Positions 17,791 to 26,059 of a stretch of 64,000 nucleotides of DNA are shown piece after piece. Position numbers and translations under genes: made by a program. How positions within the stretch are numbered: position 1 is the stretch's first letter; every line of letters starts with the position of its first letter. The notes beneath the pieces are model-generated. The model was not told the DNA's origin, ran no database searches, and saw only the letters and a list, made by a program, of their open reading frames with translations. This DNA is from Chryseobacterium oranimense (lineage in GTDB: Bacteria; Bacteroidota; Bacteroidia; Flavobacteriales; Weeksellaceae): the NCBI RefSeq assembly GCF_025244725.1, contig NZ_CP104203.1:372001-436000 (forward strand), read 5' to 3'.

Positions 17791-18720
17791 TTACGCGATT
17801 TTCTGCTTTCTGAACATTTCCGGTTTGTAATTGATGATAAAGACACCGCAAATAATCATCACTGCTGCAAGAATAAATTTGAGTGAAATTTTTTCATCCA
17901 TAATGAGCCAGCCCAGAAATATAGCTATGATGGTGTTCACATAAGCGAGTATGGAAACCTGTACCGGCGAAATTTTGGTTAAGGCATAATGGAAAGCAAA
18001 AAAAGCAGCAACGGAACCAAATACGGACAGATAAAGCATTGCTGAAATACTTTTGAAACTCCAGTTTCCGAAATTATAATTCTCTGAAAAAAAGAAGGCA
18101 AAAACAATCTGTACTACTCCTGCAAACAGGAACTGATAAAACAGGTTCAGGGTAATGTTGCCACTCTGGATATTGAGTTTTTTTGTAAAAATAGTTCCTG
18201 AGGCCCATCCTGCAATCGCGCAGAAAAGGAAGATCATTCCTGTTCTGTATTGGGGATTCGCCAGATCCTGTATTCCGTCCCAGAAAATAAACAGGATTCC
18301 GCTGAAACATAAAAGGACACCTGCAAGAGCCCGGAAACTGAATTTCTGAAGACCAACAGCCACACTTCCCAGGAATACAAGAATCGGGGAGCATGCGCTG
18401 ATTAGTGAAGCAAGACTGCTGGATACGGTTTCTTCTGCAACGGTTGTCATTCCATTGGCCACCACAAGCATAAGGGATGAAAAAATAATCTGGTAACCAA
18501 GGTTTTTCCAGCCTATCCATTTAAATTCTTTTTTTGAAAGAAGGATGGTAAGCATAATCATGGCTGCCAGAAACTGACGTATCCCGGCCACGAACCATGC
18601 TGGAATAGTTTCTACGGCAACACGGATGGCCAGAAATGTGGTTCCCCAAACAAGAGCGACCGTGAGAACGGCAAAAATAAGTTTATAATCTTTCAATGTG
18701 AAATCAGGTATAACGAACAA
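17791..18720 (-). CDS. EamA/DMT family transporter
   Basis: 309 residues with ten predicted membrane helices in two EamA repeats; the first carries WGTTFLAIRVAVETIPAWFVAGIRQ near 25-49. This is the drug/metabolite transporter superfamily of small-molecule exporters, with no substrate assignable. The start is at an ATG at 18720. It is a single gene, 124 bp downstream of the small peptide gene, from which it is separated by a terminator. Confidence 0.88.
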   Translation of the reverse strand: MFVIPDFTLKDYKLIFAVLTVALVWGTTFLAIRVAVETIPAWFVAGIRQFLAAMIMLTILLSKKEFKWIGWKNLGYQIIFSSLMLVVANGMTTVAEETVSSSLASLISACSPILVFLGSVAVGLQKFSFRALAGVLLCFSGILFIFWDGIQDLANPQYRTGMIFLFCAIAGWASGTIFTKKLNIQSGNITLNLFYQFLFAGVVQIVFAFFFSENYNFGNWSFKSISAMLYLSVFGSVAAFFAFHYALTKISPVQVSILAYVNTIIAIFLGWLIMDEKISLKFILAAVMIICGVFIINYKPEMFRKQKIA

Positions 18721-18807
18721 ATATACCTGTTATGGAATAAAGCGAATGGGTACAGTTGTTGTAATTTTTGAAGGTACAGAAGAACTGCTGAGGTATACAA
18801 TATAATA

Positions 18808-18838
18808 AAAGAGAGTACATTCAAAATGTACTCTCTTT
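18808..18838 (-). terminator. terminator of the bacteriocin-like peptide gene
   Basis: AAAGAGAGTACATT (18808-18821) and its complement (18825-18838) form a 14-bp stem with a three-base loop. Read on the minus strand it starts 6 bp after the stop codon of the peptide gene and ends in TTTTATTATATT. Such a strong terminator right behind a 46-codon ORF supports the ORF as an expressed gene. Confidence 0.8.
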
Positions 18839-18843
18839 GTTTT

Positions 18844-18984
18844 TTAAGGTTCGAATCCTCCGCATGTGTCATAAGGGACGCATGTCCATTTGCCGTTTCT
18901 AAAGCAAAGTTGGAATTTGCAGGGCTCCATACCTCCTAAAACCTTTTTTAATTCTTCTTTTTTAAGCTTTTTTAAATTTTTCAT
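18844..18984 (-). CDS. bacteriocin-like peptide with double-glycine leader
   Basis: A 46-codon gene. The leader MKNLKKLKKEELKKVLGG (residues 1-18) is lysine-rich, amphipathic and ends in GG, the cleavage signal of peptidase-containing ABC transporters. The 28-residue core starts MEPCKFQLC and contains four cysteines (22, 27, 35, 41) and one tryptophan, enough for two disulfides or for modification. Chryseobacterium genomes carry families of such short leader-GG ORFs annotated as bacteriocin-like; export and activity are unproven. The genes on either side are EamA and purE; no maturation or transport gene adjoins. An AAtaTTTG (19020-19013), one base off the -7 consensus, lies 28 bp upstream of the start. 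Confidence 0.75.
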   Translation of the reverse strand: MKNLKKLKKEELKKVLGGMEPCKFQLCFRNGKWTCVPYDTCGGFEP

Positions 18985-19155
18985 TACAAGTAATTTTATG
19001 TTGTTGGTGAAACAAATATTGGAAAAAAATGATAACAGAAAGTTAAAATTAACACAGTTTAACTTCTTTATCCGATTGTATAAAGTGAAATATCTTTATC
19101 CTTTCCAGTCTGAAAGGGCGGAAAGAAATGTATATTAAAAAAGGTTATATTTTTT

Positions 19156-19163
19156 TATCTTTG
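19156..19163 (+). promoter_or_regulatory. -7 element (TAtcTTTG) of purE
   Basis: TATCTTTG at 19156-19163 matches the -7 consensus and ends 21 bases before the purE ATG. No clear TTTG is present at the -33 distance. No purine-riboswitch-like structure is seen in the short leader. Confidence 0.6.
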
Positions 19164-19184
19164 ACCATCTAATAAAAATTGAAG

Positions 19185-19688
19185 ATGGTAGGAATTATTA
19201 TGGGCAGCCAAAGCGATCTGCCGATCATGGAACAGGCTGCAAATTTTCTGAAAAGCCTTGATATTCCATACGAACTGACGGTAGTTTCAGCACACAGAAC
19301 TCCTGAAAGAATGTTTGATTATGCGAAAACAGCAAAGGAAAGAGGGCTGAAAGTCATTATCGCGGGAGCAGGCGGTGCTGCACACCTTCCGGGAATGGTA
19401 GCCAGCTGCACAACTTTACCCGTGATCGGGGTTCCGATTCTGTCGAGCAATTCTATTGACGGGTGGGATTCCGTATTGTCTATCCTTCAGATGCCGGGTG
19501 GGATTCCTGTAGCCACGGTAGCTTTAAACGGAGCATTGAATGCGGGAATATTAGCAGTGAAAATCTTAGGAAGTGCAGATGAAGCAATTGCTGAAAACCT
19601 TCAGAAATATCAGGATTCTTTAAAAGATAAAGTATTGGGAACGGTGGATGACATTAAAGCAAAACACCCTAACCAGTATGATAAATAG
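19185..19688 (+). CDS. purE: 5-(carboxyamino)imidazole ribonucleotide mutase
   Basis: 167 residues. [13 protein letters not shown] near 3-15 is the class I PurE signature, SAHRTPERM near 43-51 the conserved histidine loop, and [14 protein letters not shown] near 69-82 the nucleotide-binding glycine loop. It moves the carboxylate of N5-CAIR, made by PurK, to give CAIR. The frame extends to a TTG at 19179, but the ATG at 19185 gives the usual N-terminus. It lies between the small peptide gene and a bidirectional terminator and is probably a single-gene unit. Confidence 0.96.
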   Translation: MVGIIMGSQSDLPIMEQAANFLKSLDIPYELTVVSAHRTPERMFDYAKTAKERGLKVIIAGAGGAAHLPGMVASCTTLPVIGVPILSSNSIDGWDSVLSILQMPGGIPVATVALNGALNAGILAVKILGSADEAIAENLQKYQDSLKDKVLGTVDDIKAKHPNQYDK

Positions 19689-19690
19689 GG

Positions 19691-19716
19691 TCAATTGTGA
19701 ATAATCAATTGTGAAT
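19691..19716 (+). repeat. tandem pair of the TCAATTGTGAAT intergenic motif
   Basis: TCAATTGTGAAT occurs at 19691-19702 and again at 19705-19716. The same 12-mer is at 25844-25855, and an 11-base version at 38669-38679, always in intergenic DNA. Confidence 0.5.
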
Positions 19717-19767
19717 TTCCTAAGTCACGTGGATTACTATTATTTGGTCAACAGAAATGAAATATAA

Positions 19768-19791
19768 AAACGCTCCGGATTTGGAGCGTTT
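19768..19791. terminator. bidirectional terminator between purE and the YiaA-like gene
   Basis: AAACGCTCC (19768-19776) pairs with GGAGCGTTT (19783-19791) around a six-base loop, with A-runs on the left and T-rich sequence on the right. The convergent gene at 19795 ends four bases later, so the hairpin serves both. Confidence 0.8.
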
Positions 19792-19794
19792 ATT

Positions 19795-20187
19795 TTATTC
19801 CTGGATCATATTGTCTCTTGTATTTTTCTGAACGGAAATGGCACCGAAAAGAGCAAGGAGAAACGCAAATGCATAAAACCCTTTTTCGCTTGGGAGGATA
19901 GTGGCATTCCAAAGTCCTACAGCCAGCAGTACAATGGAAGACAGGGTGGCAAACCAGCATATTCCGTAATAAATGTCTGTTACCGGAATGTTTTCTAACC
20001 GGTCACGAACTGCTTTCTGTAAAGAAACTACGGCAAACAGACCATACAGCAGGATGGTAAAATAATATCCTTTTTCATTCAGTTGCATTTCTGCTCTGGC
20101 AAGACCTACGATAAAACCTATCATTCCTGCTCCTAGTGCTACCCAAGACGCGGCTACAAATGCATTCGAGACTTTTTGTTTTTTCAT
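19795..20187 (-). CDS. YiaA/YiaB family inner membrane protein
   Basis: 130 residues with four hydrophobic segments arranged as two YiaAB repeats. Each repeat follows the pattern 'membrane helix, NEKGYY/SEKGFY, membrane helix, VSLQKAVRD/ISVQKNTRD'. The duplication is easy to see at about 34-62 and 99-125. The function of the family is unknown. Single gene. Confidence 0.85.
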   Translation of the reverse strand: MKKQKVSNAFVAASWVALGAGMIGFIVGLARAEMQLNEKGYYFTILLYGLFAVVSLQKAVRDRLENIPVTDIYYGICWFATLSSIVLLAVGLWNATILPSEKGFYAFAFLLALFGAISVQKNTRDNMIQE

Positions 20188-20303
20188 TGATTATGATGTT
20201 TTTGTTTAAGGGGCTAAATATATTCATTTTTTAAGAATTAGCCGTAGTACAGCTAAAAATATGGGTAAAATACGGAGAATTGCCGCTGTGCAACTGCCGT
20301 TAT

Positions 20304-20386
20304 AGCCCCGATATCAGCGGTTACCCCGCAGCAGGAAGGTTCAGGTTTGGTGCGAGGAGTATGAGCGGATAGCGGGAAGCAGCTCC
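20304..20386 (+). ncRNA. candidate structured RNA (flavo-1-like element)
   Basis: In this 460 bp gene-free gap (20188-20648) an 83-base GC-richer segment starts AGCCCCGATATCAGCGG and ends GAGCGGATAGCGGGAAGCAG followed by CTCC. AGC and CCCG at the 5' end can pair with CGGG and GCT at the 3' end, enclosing a variable middle. This opening and closing pattern recurs in intergenic regions of flavobacteria, and I think it corresponds to the flavo-1 RNA motif, but this is from memory. The strand is chosen by that resemblance. It is 217 nt from the ahcY terminator and may be independent of both neighbours. A palindrome GAATCAAC-TT-GTTGATTC lies at 20471-20488. Confidence 0.45.
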
Positions 20387-20594
20387 TGAAAAAGAATTCA
20401 TTAATAAAAAAATATTTTTTGACACAAAGTTTTATTATTTATACTTTAGATTTAAAGGATGCAAAGGGAAGAATCAACTTGTTGATTCGATTGAGCAGAC
20501 GTTTTATCCATTCAGCTTCATTTCGACGCAGTCGAATTCTTTGCTTCCTCAAAACTCAACGCTCTCTAAATAGAACTTTGCGTTAAAAAAAGAA

Positions 20595-20626
20595 AAAAGA
20601 CTTTCCAGAAACCTGAAAAGCCTTTT
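20595..20626 (-). terminator. terminator of ahcY
   Basis: AAAAGACTTTCCAG (20595-20608) pairs, with G-U wobbles, to CTGAAAAGCCTTTT (20613-20626). On the minus strand it lies 22 bp after the ahcY stop and runs into TTTTTTCTTTTTTT. Confidence 0.75.
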
Positions 20627-20648
20627 ATTATATTAAGATTAAAAAATA

Positions 20649-21962
20649 TTAGTATCTGTAGTACTCAGGCTTGAATGGCCCTTTTACATCTACACCAATA
20701 TATTCAGCCTGTTCCGGAGAAAGAGTTTCCAGTTCAACGCTTAATTTTTTAAGGTGTAAAGCAGCTACTTTCTCATCTAAATGCTTAGGAAGCGTATACA
20801 CTTCGTTTTTGTAAGCAGCAGAGTTGTTCCAAAGTTCGATCTGAGCCAAAGTCTGGTTAGAGAAAGAGTTCGACATTACGAAACTTGGGTGTCCTGTTGC
20901 ACATCCTAAGTTAACAAGTCTACCTTCAGCAAGAATGATCACTTCTTTACCTTCGATTGTATAGATATCTACCTGAGGCTTCACTTCAGATTTTGTAGAA
21001 CCGTAGTTTTTGTTTAACCAGGCCATATCGATTTCATTATCGAAGTGACCAATGTTACAAACGATTGCCTTATCTTTCATTTTAAGGAAATGCTCTCCTC
21101 TTACAATGTTGAAGTTTCCTGTAGTAGTGATGATGATATCAGCATTGTCTACCACTGTATCCAGTCTCTTTACTTCGTAACCGTCCATTGCAGCCTGAAG
21201 CGCACAGATTGGGTCAATTTCAGTAACGGTAACAATAGAACCTGCTCCTCTGAAAGAGGCAGCAGTACCTTTACCAACGTCTCCGTATCCGCAAACTACC
21301 ACTCTTTTTCCGGCAAGCATAACGTCTGTAGCTCTTCTTACAGCATCTACTGCAGATTCTTTACATCCGTATTTGTTATCGAATTTAGACTTGGTTACTG
21401 AATCGTTTACGTTGATGGCAGGCATTACCAGAGTTCCGTTCTTCATTCTTTCGTACAGTCTGTGTACTCCTGTAGTGGTTTCTTCAGAAAGTCCTTTGAT
21501 ATCTTTTGTGAATTCAGGGTATTTATCAAACACCATGTTTGTTAAATCTCCACCGTCATCCAAAATCATGTTCAATGGTTTTCTGTCTTCACCGAAGAAT
21601 AAAGTCTGCTCAATACACCAGTCAAACTCTTCTTCGTTCAGACCTTTCCAGGCATAAACAGGAATTCCTGCAGCAGCAATAGCAGCAGCAGCGTGATCCT
21701 GAGTTGAGAAAATATTACAAGAAGACCAGGTAACTTCAGCTCCTAAAGCCACCAATGTCTCGATAAGCACAGCAGTTTGGATCGTCATGTGAAGACATCC
21801 TGCAATTCTTGCTCCTTTCAGAGGTTGAGATGGTCCGTATTCTTCACGGATCGACATCAAACCGGGCATTTCTGCTTCGGCAAGGGTAATTTCTTTTCTT
21901 CCCCATTCTGCTAGGGATATGTCCTTCACTTTGTAAGGAACGTATTGTGTTGTAGTACTCAT
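20649..21962 (-). CDS. ahcY: adenosylhomocysteinase
   Basis: 437 residues, full length. It hydrolyses S-adenosylhomocysteine to adenosine and homocysteine in the methyl cycle. The NAD-binding loop [20 protein letters not shown] lies near 221-240; DDGGDLTNM near 137 and the C-terminal [11 protein letters not shown] are conserved, the latter completing the neighbouring subunit's active site. A -7 element lies 41 bp upstream; I saw no SAH or SAM riboswitch in the leader. Single gene. Confidence 0.97.
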   Translation of the reverse strand: MSTTTQYVPYKVKDISLAEWGRKEITLAEAEMPGLMSIREEYGPSQPLKGARIAGCLHMTIQTAVLIETLVALGAEVTWSSCNIFSTQDHAAAAIAAAGIPVYAWKGLNEEEFDWCIEQTLFFGEDRKPLNMILDDGGDLTNMVFDKYPEFTKDIKGLSEETTTGVHRLYERMKNGTLVMPAINVNDSVTKSKFDNKYGCKESAVDAVRRATDVMLAGKRVVVCGYGDVGKGTAASFRGAGSIVTVTEIDPICALQAAMDGYEVKRLDTVVDNADIIITTTGNFNIVRGEHFLKMKDKAIVCNIGHFDNEIDMAWLNKNYGSTKSEVKPQVDIYTIEGKEVIILAEGRLVNLGCATGHPSFVMSNSFSNQTLAQIELWNNSAAYKNEVYTLPKHLDEKVAALHLKKLSVELETLSPEQAEYIGVDVKGPFKPEYYRY

Positions 21963-22002
21963 ATGTAATGAATAAAATTTAAATTCAGTTGATAACGAAA
22001 TG

Positions 22003-22010
22003 CAAAATTA
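22003..22010 (-). promoter_or_regulatory. -7 element (TAatTTTG) of ahcY
   Basis: Minus-strand TAATTTTG at 22010-22003 matches the -7 consensus and gives a leader of about 37 nt. The nearest upstream TTTG (22041-22038) is 27 bases away, slightly too far for a standard -33. Confidence 0.55.
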
Positions 22011-22101
22011 CAATTAATAATTAAGATAAAAAAACGGCAAATCGAGTTCAGATGATGAGATTAAACAGTTGCTAATGTTATTTAGTCTTAATTTAAATAA
22101 C

Positions 22102-22109
22102 TATGTTTG
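22102..22109 (+). promoter_or_regulatory. -7 element (TAtgTTTG) of the PNPOx-like gene
   Basis: TATGTTTG at 22102-22109 matches the consensus and ends 21 bases before the ATG at 22131. No standard -33 element is visible. Confidence 0.5.
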
Positions 22110-22130
22110 TTCCAGATAAAATTTTATACT

Positions 22131-22661
22131 ATGAATCATAACCATACTCAGGAAGAGGCTCACAGAAAAGCAAAGCCGGTAGCCCCAAAAGTAAAAGAAC
22201 TGATAGAACGTACCAGAAGTGTGATTTTGGCTAGTGTAGATGCAGAAGGAACTCCTAATTCCAGCTATGCCCCTTTTGTACAGGCCGAAAATACACTGTA
22301 CATCCTTGTTTCTTTTATGGCAAAACACACCAAAAATCTTGCTGACGGAAGAAAAGCTTCAGTGATGCTCATCGAGGATGAATCTGCTACGAAACAGATC
22401 TACGCCCGTGAAAGATTAACCCTTGAAGCAATACCTTCGCAAATAGAAAGAGATTCGGAAACCTGGAATACAGTTGTTGCCAAGCTAAAGAAAACTCATG
22501 GAAAAGTCGTAGATGTTATTGCTGAAATGGGCGATTTTATTCTGATTGCTTTGCAGCCGGTAAAAGGTTCTTACGTAAACGGCTTCGGAAGTGCTTATTT
22601 AGTAGATGAAAATCTTGAGATTCTTGAACATAGAAATGATGTGAATCATCAGTCGAAATAA
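22131..22661 (+). CDS. pyridoxamine 5'-phosphate oxidase-fold protein, HugZ-like
   Basis: 176 residues. A histidine-rich start (MNHNHTQEEAHRK) is followed by the split-barrel flavin-binding fold: TRSVILASVDAEGTPNSSYA near 28-47, then FVQAENTLYILVSFMAKHTK and SVMLIEDESATKQIYAR. This pattern fits the HugZ/HutZ group that acts on heme iron, though many relatives simply bind FMN or F420. The ATG at 22131 is used since the upstream TTG overlaps the -7 element. It is followed by a long hairpin-forming intergenic repeat. Confidence 0.78.
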   Translation: MNHNHTQEEAHRKAKPVAPKVKELIERTRSVILASVDAEGTPNSSYAPFVQAENTLYILVSFMAKHTKNLADGRKASVMLIEDESATKQIYARERLTLEAIPSQIERDSETWNTVVAKLKKTHGKVVDVIAEMGDFILIALQPVKGSYVNGFGSAYLVDENLEILEHRNDVNHQSK

Positions 22662-22680
22662 AAAGAAGGGAAGAAGGGAG

Positions 22681-22769
22681 ACGGATGTGGGAAGATGGAA
22701 AATCTATTTATAATTAAAGCCTAAGGTTATTTTGCAGACTTTAGGGAACTTCCATCTTCCCGTATCCGT
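22681..22769. repeat. long imperfect inverted repeat
   Basis: The 20 bases at 22681-22700 (ACGGATGTGGGAAGATGGAA) pair with 22750-22769 at 18 of 20 positions; the only break is a GT/GT internal loop. The spacer is 49 bases. It fills the gap between the PNPOx-like gene and the phosphopantetheinyl transferase gene and could act as a terminator or be a dispersed repeat. Confidence 0.55.
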
Positions 22770-22825
22770 TTCTCATCCCTTTCAACTTCCACATCTTTTC
22801 ACTACTTTTATCGAATAAAAAAACA

Positions 22826-23440
22826 ATGCCCCTTTACCGAGATTTTTCAGATGACAATGCCACGATCCTCGTATGGAAATATGATGACAGCGAAGAACTT
22901 GATATCCACGAGCTTCTGGAACCTGAAAATGCCGAAAAGGTAAAAGATTACCATCCTAAAAAACTTCTGGAAGTATTGATGGTGCGTAAACTTTTAAAAG
23001 GTTTAAAACCTCATTCCAAAATTTTATACAAAGAAAGGGAGCCGTTTCTGTCTCCTAAAGATGCGGAGATTTCCATTACCCATTCATTTCCTTTTGCTGC
23101 TATTGCCATTTCCAAAAATAAAATAGGCATTGATATCGAAAAATTCAACCCGAAGATTTTAAGGGTTATCGATAAATTCACCTACGAAAATGAAAGGGGA
23201 TTCATTCCTGAGAATAATTCCGTGACGTTTTATACCATTATCTGGAGTGTAAAGGAAAGTATGTATAAAATTCACCACTCAAAATACTGGTCTCTGAAAA
23301 AGAATTATGAAGTAAAGCCTTTTGAGCTTAAACATCTTCATAAAATAAGCTGCCGGGTTTATGATGAGCAGTTTTCAGATGAGTTCAAGGCAAGAGTGGA
23401 ATTCTTTGATGATTACTGCTTTACGATTGTGGAGGAATAG
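22826..23440 (+). CDS. 4'-phosphopantetheinyl transferase superfamily protein
   Basis: 204 residues of the Sfp/AcpT group. GIDIEKF at 101-107 provides the Mg-binding Asp103 and Glu105, and WSVKES at 140-145 contains the third ligand Glu144 and catalytic Lys143. ISITHSFPFAAIAIS near 82-96 matches the conserved SxSH region. It attaches phosphopantetheine from CoA to carrier proteins of fatty acid, polyketide or peptide synthesis; no synthase gene adjoins. Its last 20 bp overlap the convergent FUSC gene. Confidence 0.87.
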   Translation: MPLYRDFSDDNATILVWKYDDSEELDIHELLEPENAEKVKDYHPKKLLEVLMVRKLLKGLKPHSKILYKEREPFLSPKDAEISITHSFPFAAIAISKNKIGIDIEKFNPKILRVIDKFTYENERGFIPENNSVTFYTIIWSVKESMYKIHHSKYWSLKKNYEVKPFELKHLHKISCRVYDEQFSDEFKARVEFFDDYCFTIVEE

Positions 23441-25685
23441 GGTCTGCCTCGTTTTTGTATTTTTCGATGACTTTTCTCTGTTCTTTGGCCACATCATAGA
23501 TCAGCTCCAAAATATCATGGATATTTTTAAGTTCTGTTAAATGTGAAATTTTATCAGGGTCTCTGCGGTCAACAACATCGTTTTCCTCTATTTCCGTTTT
23601 TCTTTTCGAAAGCATGTCCTCAATGGAAGAATCTTCTGGTTCTAACCGGCTTTCCATTTTTAGAGCTTCATTGATCTCGTTTCCGTTCAGCAGAACAGAG
23701 GTCTGCTGCATTTCTGCTTCTATCTTTCTGCTCCAGCTTTCAGCATCTATCTCGGGATATTTTTCATTGTTTTTGGAATACTGGGACAAAGATGCGGTGT
23801 AGGCTGTAATCAGGTGTGAGGTGGCAACAAACTGGTGTACGACTTCCAGTTTTTTCTGCTGGTTTTTCGGCTCAGAGATCATTCTCTGAAAATTGTCGGA
23901 AAGGTTGGCCAGGGAAATGATGGCATTTTTCCTTTTTACTTTATAATCTTCAATATCAAAATTTCCATCTAAGAATTTGGAAATAACACTTTCAAAATAG
24001 ATCAGGTTATCTGCCGCAGATTTCTTCATCAGATCCAGATTCTGAGTATGTTCCCACACCGGAAGAACAATATAAGATACCGCAAAAGCAATTACTCCGG
24101 CAATAAAAGTATCAAGAATTCTGTCTTTAAAGATCACATTTACATTTCCGGGATTTAAAAAATTAAAACTCAGGAATACATAAATTGTCATGAACAGGAC
24201 TGCCCAAAAGTAACGGCCTTTCAGAAAACTGAAACACATAATCATGCTTAAAAGCAAAATAGAAAATAATACCCCTTTGATATCGATAAAATGTAAAATC
24301 GCATAGGCTATTACGGCTCCTGCAATGGTTCCGTAAAGCCGTAGAAGGTTCCGCTTTTTGGTAATAGAGTAGGCGGGCTTCAATATGGCAGTGATGGTAA
24401 TAAGTATCCAGTATGTGTGGCCAAGCCCCAGGAAATCGAACATCGAGAAAAGATATCCTACCAGTAAGGCCGTAGTAATCCTTATCGCGTGCCGGAAATG
24501 CGACGACGAAAGCGAAATGTTATTTCTTAAAACTTTAAAATTGAGTTTTTCCTCATTAGGCATGAATTTTTTAAGATCCAGCCCTGTGGAAAGACTTTTT
24601 GCCAGCTTTATATTCTGGGAAAATACTTTATAGATCTCGTTGATCTCCTTGGTGATTTCATTAATGCGCATCAGGATCTGGCGCAGGATCATGAAATTTT
24701 CCAGATTATCGGGAGTCAGCTGCTTGTTGCGGAGTTCGAAATAATGATAATTGAGATTTTTCAGTTCGAGCTCCAGATCAGACATAGGTTTTGCCCTCGT
24801 TCCTATCTGAAGCGAAATCCCGATATTAGTAATTTCATCAGCAAGAAGGTTCAGGTAATCATGAATGTTGACAAGGATCATACTATCTTCAAAACTCTGT
24901 TGCAGCTTCTGATAATCACTCTCCGAGGTCATCAGCTTTTCATGAAGGTCCATGGAATTCAGGAACATCAGCATTAAAAGACGGCTGGTGGTCGTAGATT
25001 CATTAACAATGGTTCTGGTCTTGAAAACAGTTTCCCTTGTTTCCTCCTGTAGGTTTTTAATTCCAACCTGCTTGGCAATAACCTGAATTGTCAGTCTGTC
25101 GAAATCCGGGTTTTTCTGATAATAATTGGCTTTTATTTTTAAAAACTCAGCAAGCTGAAGATAATTTTCACCAATCATCTGGCTGGCCAGTTTATAGGGC
25201 TGAATAGTGGTAACCACAAGGAAAATCAGAAGGAACCAGGTACATCCGGATGCAAATATAAGCAGGCTCTTAAAAATATTACTGCCGGTAAGATGCCCGT
25301 CGATGAAAATAGCCAGTACTACAAGAGATAATGATCCCACTGCGGCAAGCCTCTGCCCATAAACGCCAATCAGGGAGAAAAACATTCCGAATATTATGAT
25401 TTCCAGAATGACCAACACCTTAAAATTCATGACAAGACTGGCAATAAGTGCCACAAAAACAAAGCAGAAAATAGCAAATGTAAGTGCGTTTCTTCTTCTG
25501 ATAAAAGGACCGGGCTGATCACAAAGCGCCACAAAGCTGGTTCCCAAAGGAAAAAGGAAATATTCTTTAAGGATCCCGAAATGGGCAAGGACTAAACAGG
25601 GCAGAACAGTTGCCAGCGTAATTCTGATCGCAGAATATACATATTGGCTGGTAACGAATTTTTTGAGTTCTGCTGAATAGTTCAT
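23421..25685 (-). CDS. FUSC family membrane protein (YccS/YhfK type)
   Basis: 754 residues with two blocks of about six membrane segments, at about 15-160 and 395-545, each followed by a long soluble helical region. This is the FUSC/YccS layout related to aromatic acid exporter AaeB. The middle part starts with LGLGHTYWILITITAILKPAYSITKKR, a conserved FUSC stretch. The substrate is unknown; fusaric-acid-type efflux is the namesake only. No HlyD partner is adjacent. Confidence 0.85.
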   Translation of the reverse strand: MNYSAELKKFVTSQYVYSAIRITLATVLPCLVLAHFGILKEYFLFPLGTSFVALCDQPGPFIRRRNALTFAIFCFVFVALIASLVMNFKVLVILEIIIFGMFFSLIGVYGQRLAAVGSLSLVVLAIFIDGHLTGSNIFKSLLIFASGCTWFLLIFLVVTTIQPYKLASQMIGENYLQLAEFLKIKANYYQKNPDFDRLTIQVIAKQVGIKNLQEETRETVFKTRTIVNESTTTSRLLMLMFLNSMDLHEKLMTSESDYQKLQQSFEDSMILVNIHDYLNLLADEITNIGISLQIGTRAKPMSDLELELKNLNYHYFELRNKQLTPDNLENFMILRQILMRINEITKEINEIYKVFSQNIKLAKSLSTGLDLKKFMPNEEKLNFKVLRNNISLSSSHFRHAIRITTALLVGYLFSMFDFLGLGHTYWILITITAILKPAYSITKKRNLLRLYGTIAGAVIAYAILHFIDIKGVLFSILLLSMIMCFSFLKGRYFWAVLFMTIYVFLSFNFLNPGNVNVIFKDRILDTFIAGVIAFAVSYIVLPVWEHTQNLDLMKKSAADNLIYFESVISKFLDGNFDIEDYKVKRKNAIISLANLSDNFQRMISEPKNQQKKLEVVHQFVATSHLITAYTASLSQYSKNNEKYPEIDAESWSRKIEAEMQQTSVLLNGNEINEALKMESRLEPEDSSIEDMLSKRKTEIEENDVVDRRDPDKISHLTELKNIHDILELIYDVAKEQRKVIEKYKNEADPIPPQS

Positions 25686-26059
25686 CCTACAAAATTAATT
25701 ATTGAAAATAAGAAAAGCCTTATAAAAATAGGACTTTTGCAAACTTATATATTATATTTCTGTAATAAATTGTTAATTGGTAATTGAAATAAAAGGGGTA
25801 GTACAAATTTAATGCTGGAATTGGAATATTTGCCGTTTAAAGGTCAATTGTGAATCTTGTTTCGCAAGTGAATAGTCAATCTGTTGATGAATATTAGCAG
25901 TTTATAGTTAAAACAAATTTACTATCAACCATCGATCATTCACAATCTACAAGTCTATTTTCACGATTCATGGCGAAGCAAACTGACAGCGCAGCTAATT
26001 CACTATTGACATAAAAAAAGCCTCATCACGATGAGGCTTTTTTTATATTGTGTATGTTC
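25686..26059. other. 374 bp intergenic region with degenerate repeats and a terminator
   Basis: No gene is supported here. The region contains TCAATTGTGAAT (25844-25855), several further near-copies of TTCACAAT/ATTGTGAA in both directions, and CGAAGCAAA/TTTCGC fragments, so it is built from mutually inverted degenerate repeats. At 26014-26043 AAAAAAGCCTCAT pairs with ATGAGGCTTTTTT around CACG, a terminator for porV (minus strand) that would work in either direction. Confidence 0.6.

Noticed and set aside
18845..18860. GGTTCGAATCC, which looks like a tRNA T-loop
   Set aside because: No acceptor or anticodon stems surround it, and the same bases encode the GGFEP end of the small peptide on the other strand.
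18890..19138. 82-codon plus-strand ORF across the peptide gene region
   Set aside because: It is antisense to the GG-leader peptide gene, has no promoter and its translation is low-complexity Phe/Lys sequence.
19130..19184. Purine riboswitch before purE
   Set aside because: Only about 20 nt lie between the -7 box and the start codon, too little for an aptamer.
21963..22130. SAH or SAM riboswitch before ahcY
   Set aside because: The leader is only about 40 nt and AT-rich, without the conserved stems of known SAH or SAM aptamers.
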